A DNA stretch of 21,356 nucleotides from DATBLY01 sp963705545 (GTDB lineage Bacteria; Actinomycetota; UBA4738; HRBIN12): positions 1 to 21,356 of the forward strand of contig CAVPJX010000009.1 of the NCBI GenBank assembly GCA_963705545.1, given 5' to 3'. Within the stretch, counting starts at the first letter, position 1. Each line of letters opens with the position of its first letter. This document shows positions 20,491-21,356 of the stretch, piece after piece. Made by a program: the position numbers and the translations under genes. The notes below the pieces were generated by a model, which worked only from the letters and a program-made list of their open reading frames with translations, did not search any database and was not told the DNA's origin.

Positions 20491-21321
20491 ATGCCGAACC
20501 TGCTCGCGGGGCTCGCGTCGCTGCTGTGGGGCACCTCCGACTTCCTGGGCGGGATCGGCGTCAAGGGCCGCAGCGTCCTGGCGTTCCTCACGCTGACCCA
20601 GCTCACGGGACTGACGGTCGTCGCGGTGCTGCTGATCGCGTTCCCGGCCGATCCGACCGCGGCGGATCTGACGGTGGGCGTGGTCTCCGGCGCCTTGACG
20701 GTGGTGCTCGCGGGTTCCCTGTACCGGAGCCTGGCGCTCGGGCCGATGAACGTAGCGGCGCCGCTCTCGGCGGTCGTGGGCGCGGCCGTTCCCGTCGCGT
20801 TCGGACTCGTGACGGGCGAGCGACCGGGCACGCTCGCGATCCTCGGCATCGCCGTCGGCCTGGTGGGGATCGCCCTGGTGAGCATGACGAAGGCGGAGGA
20901 ACAGGCGCGCGTCGCCCCGATCACGCTCGTGCTCGCCACGACCGCCGGCCTGATGATCGGGATCGTCAACATCCTGTTCGCGCAGACGTCCACCGACTCG
21001 GGTCTATGGCCGTTCGCGATGACGAAGCTCGTCGCGTTCGTGGTCGTGGGGATCGCGTTCCTCGTGGTCCGTCGCCGCAGCGGCGTGCGCCTCGGCGGCC
21101 CGGCGCTCCCGGTCGCTGCTGGCGTCGCGGACGCCGGCGCCACGATGTCGCTGTTGCTCGCGCTCCAACGTGGGTCGCTGATCCTAGTCAGCATCCTGGG
21201 CGGGCTGTTCCCGGTCGTGACGGTGGTGCTGGCCCGGGCGTTCCTGAGAGAGCCGATGACGCGCTGGCAGCTCGTCGGACTCGCGGCGGCGGTCGTCGCG
21301 GTGATCCTGCTGACGGTCTGA
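20491..21321 (+). CDS. EamA/DMT superfamily transporter
   Basis: This 276-residue membrane protein has about ten hydrophobic helices in two EamA repeats. Examples are LLAGLASLLWGTSDFLGGIG, LAFLTLTQLTGLTVVAVLLI, NVAAPLSAVVGAAVPVAFGL and LAILGIAVGLVGIALVSM in the first half. The second half has a helix with GLMIGIVNILFA, LVAFVVVGIAFLVV, the S-L-I-L-V-S-I-L-G-G-L-F-P-V-V-T motif, and WQLVGLAAAVVAVILLTV at the end. DMT carriers export metabolites, amino acids or drugs across the inner membrane; the substrate is not predictable. The start ATG 20491 has no good ribosome binding site, so a short-leader or leaderless transcript is possible. It is divergent from arsR with the operator between them. 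Confidence 0.9.
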   Translation: MPNLLAGLASLLWGTSDFLGGIGVKGRSVLAFLTLTQLTGLTVVAVLLIAFPADPTAADLTVGVVSGALTVVLAGSLYRSLALGPMNVAAPLSAVVGAAVPVAFGLVTGERPGTLAILGIAVGLVGIALVSMTKAEEQARVAPITLVLATTAGLMIGIVNILFAQTSTDSGLWPFAMTKLVAFVVVGIAFLVVRRRSGVRLGGPALPVAAGVADAGATMSLLLALQRGSLILVSILGGLFPVVTVVLARAFLREPMTRWQLVGLAAAVVAVILLTV

Positions 21322-21335
21322 ACGCCACGACGCGG

Positions 21336-21356
21336 CTATCCGAGGATGCGATACAG
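21336..21356 (-). CDS. possible 3' end of a fourth class III cyclase gene (partial)
   Basis: The minus strand ends with codons for L-Y-R-I-L-G and a TAG at 21338-21336. The three cyclase fusions in this window end in a W-x-L-(Y/F)-R-V motif followed by a few residues and a stop, so this six-residue tail fits a further paralog entering from the right. The evidence is short and could be chance. Confidence 0.3.
   Translation of the reverse strand: MYRILG

Noticed and set aside
1..21356. tRNA, rRNA, CRISPR arrays, insertion sequences, integrases or a toxin-antitoxin pair
   Set aside because: I scanned both strands and saw no cloverleaf, spaced direct repeats, transposase motifs or terminal inverted repeats; the base composition is uniform.

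Overview
The window is about 21.4 kb of very GC-rich DNA (roughly 70% by eye) with almost uniform G/C at third codon positions. I see GTG as well as ATG starts, several probable leaderless or short-leader promoters with TAnnnT -10 boxes, and actinobacterial families: a mycothiol-type maleylpyruvate isomerase relative, an F420/deazaflavin-type nitroreductase, a DinB-fold protein, and class III cyclases of the mycobacterial type. This points to a chromosomal segment of an actinomycetote, most likely an uncultured soil or freshwater lineage. There is no rRNA, tRNA, CRISPR array, insertion sequence or phage gene. Genes are dense. No gap exceeds 300 bases; the largest (8273-8515, 10129-10398, 18858-19066) hold promoters, a duplicated 5' segment and hairpins.

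Left part (1-6.6 kb): a TPR protein fragment at the edge, a SnoaL-like protein with a downstream methyltransferase (both -), a membrane-anchored PD40 beta-propeller and an MDMPI-like enzyme (both +), a tightly coupled DinB-like/deazaflavin oxidoreductase pair (-), a second methyltransferase that appears frameshifted (+), and a flavin monooxygenase-like protein (-). These are small-molecule and redox housekeeping genes.

Middle part (6.6-17.3 kb) is a signalling region. It holds a large TPR/LuxR-type regulator, three paralogous fusions of an alpha/beta-hydrolase domain to a class III nucleotide cyclase domain (8785-10128, 13636-14985, 15850-17181; all -), a secreted PD40 propeller, an alkaline-phosphatase-superfamily phosphodiesterase with a downstream lipocalin-like protein, and an S51 (peptidase E-like) serine peptidase. 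The last seven codons at the right edge look like the end of a fourth cyclase. Only the first fusion keeps a full hydrolase triad. The second has lost the His, and the third has lost both Ser and His, so the hydrolase part has probably become a ligand-sensing or structural module in those. A 62-64 bp segment upstream of the first fusion is a diverged duplicate of the 5' region of the LuxR gene.

Right part (17.3-21.4 kb): DNA polymerase IV (dinB), a small protein of unknown function, a secreted cysteine-containing protein of unknown function, an ArsR-type regulator with a VOC protein (-), and a divergent EamA/DMT exporter (+). The arsR promoter is unusually readable: TTGACA, 18 bp, TATGCT, 7 bp, GTG, with a perfect 8-4-8 palindrome in the spacer. 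This fits leaderless, autoregulated expression, possibly together with the divergent transporter.

All function calls rest on motif recognition by eye; no database search was possible.
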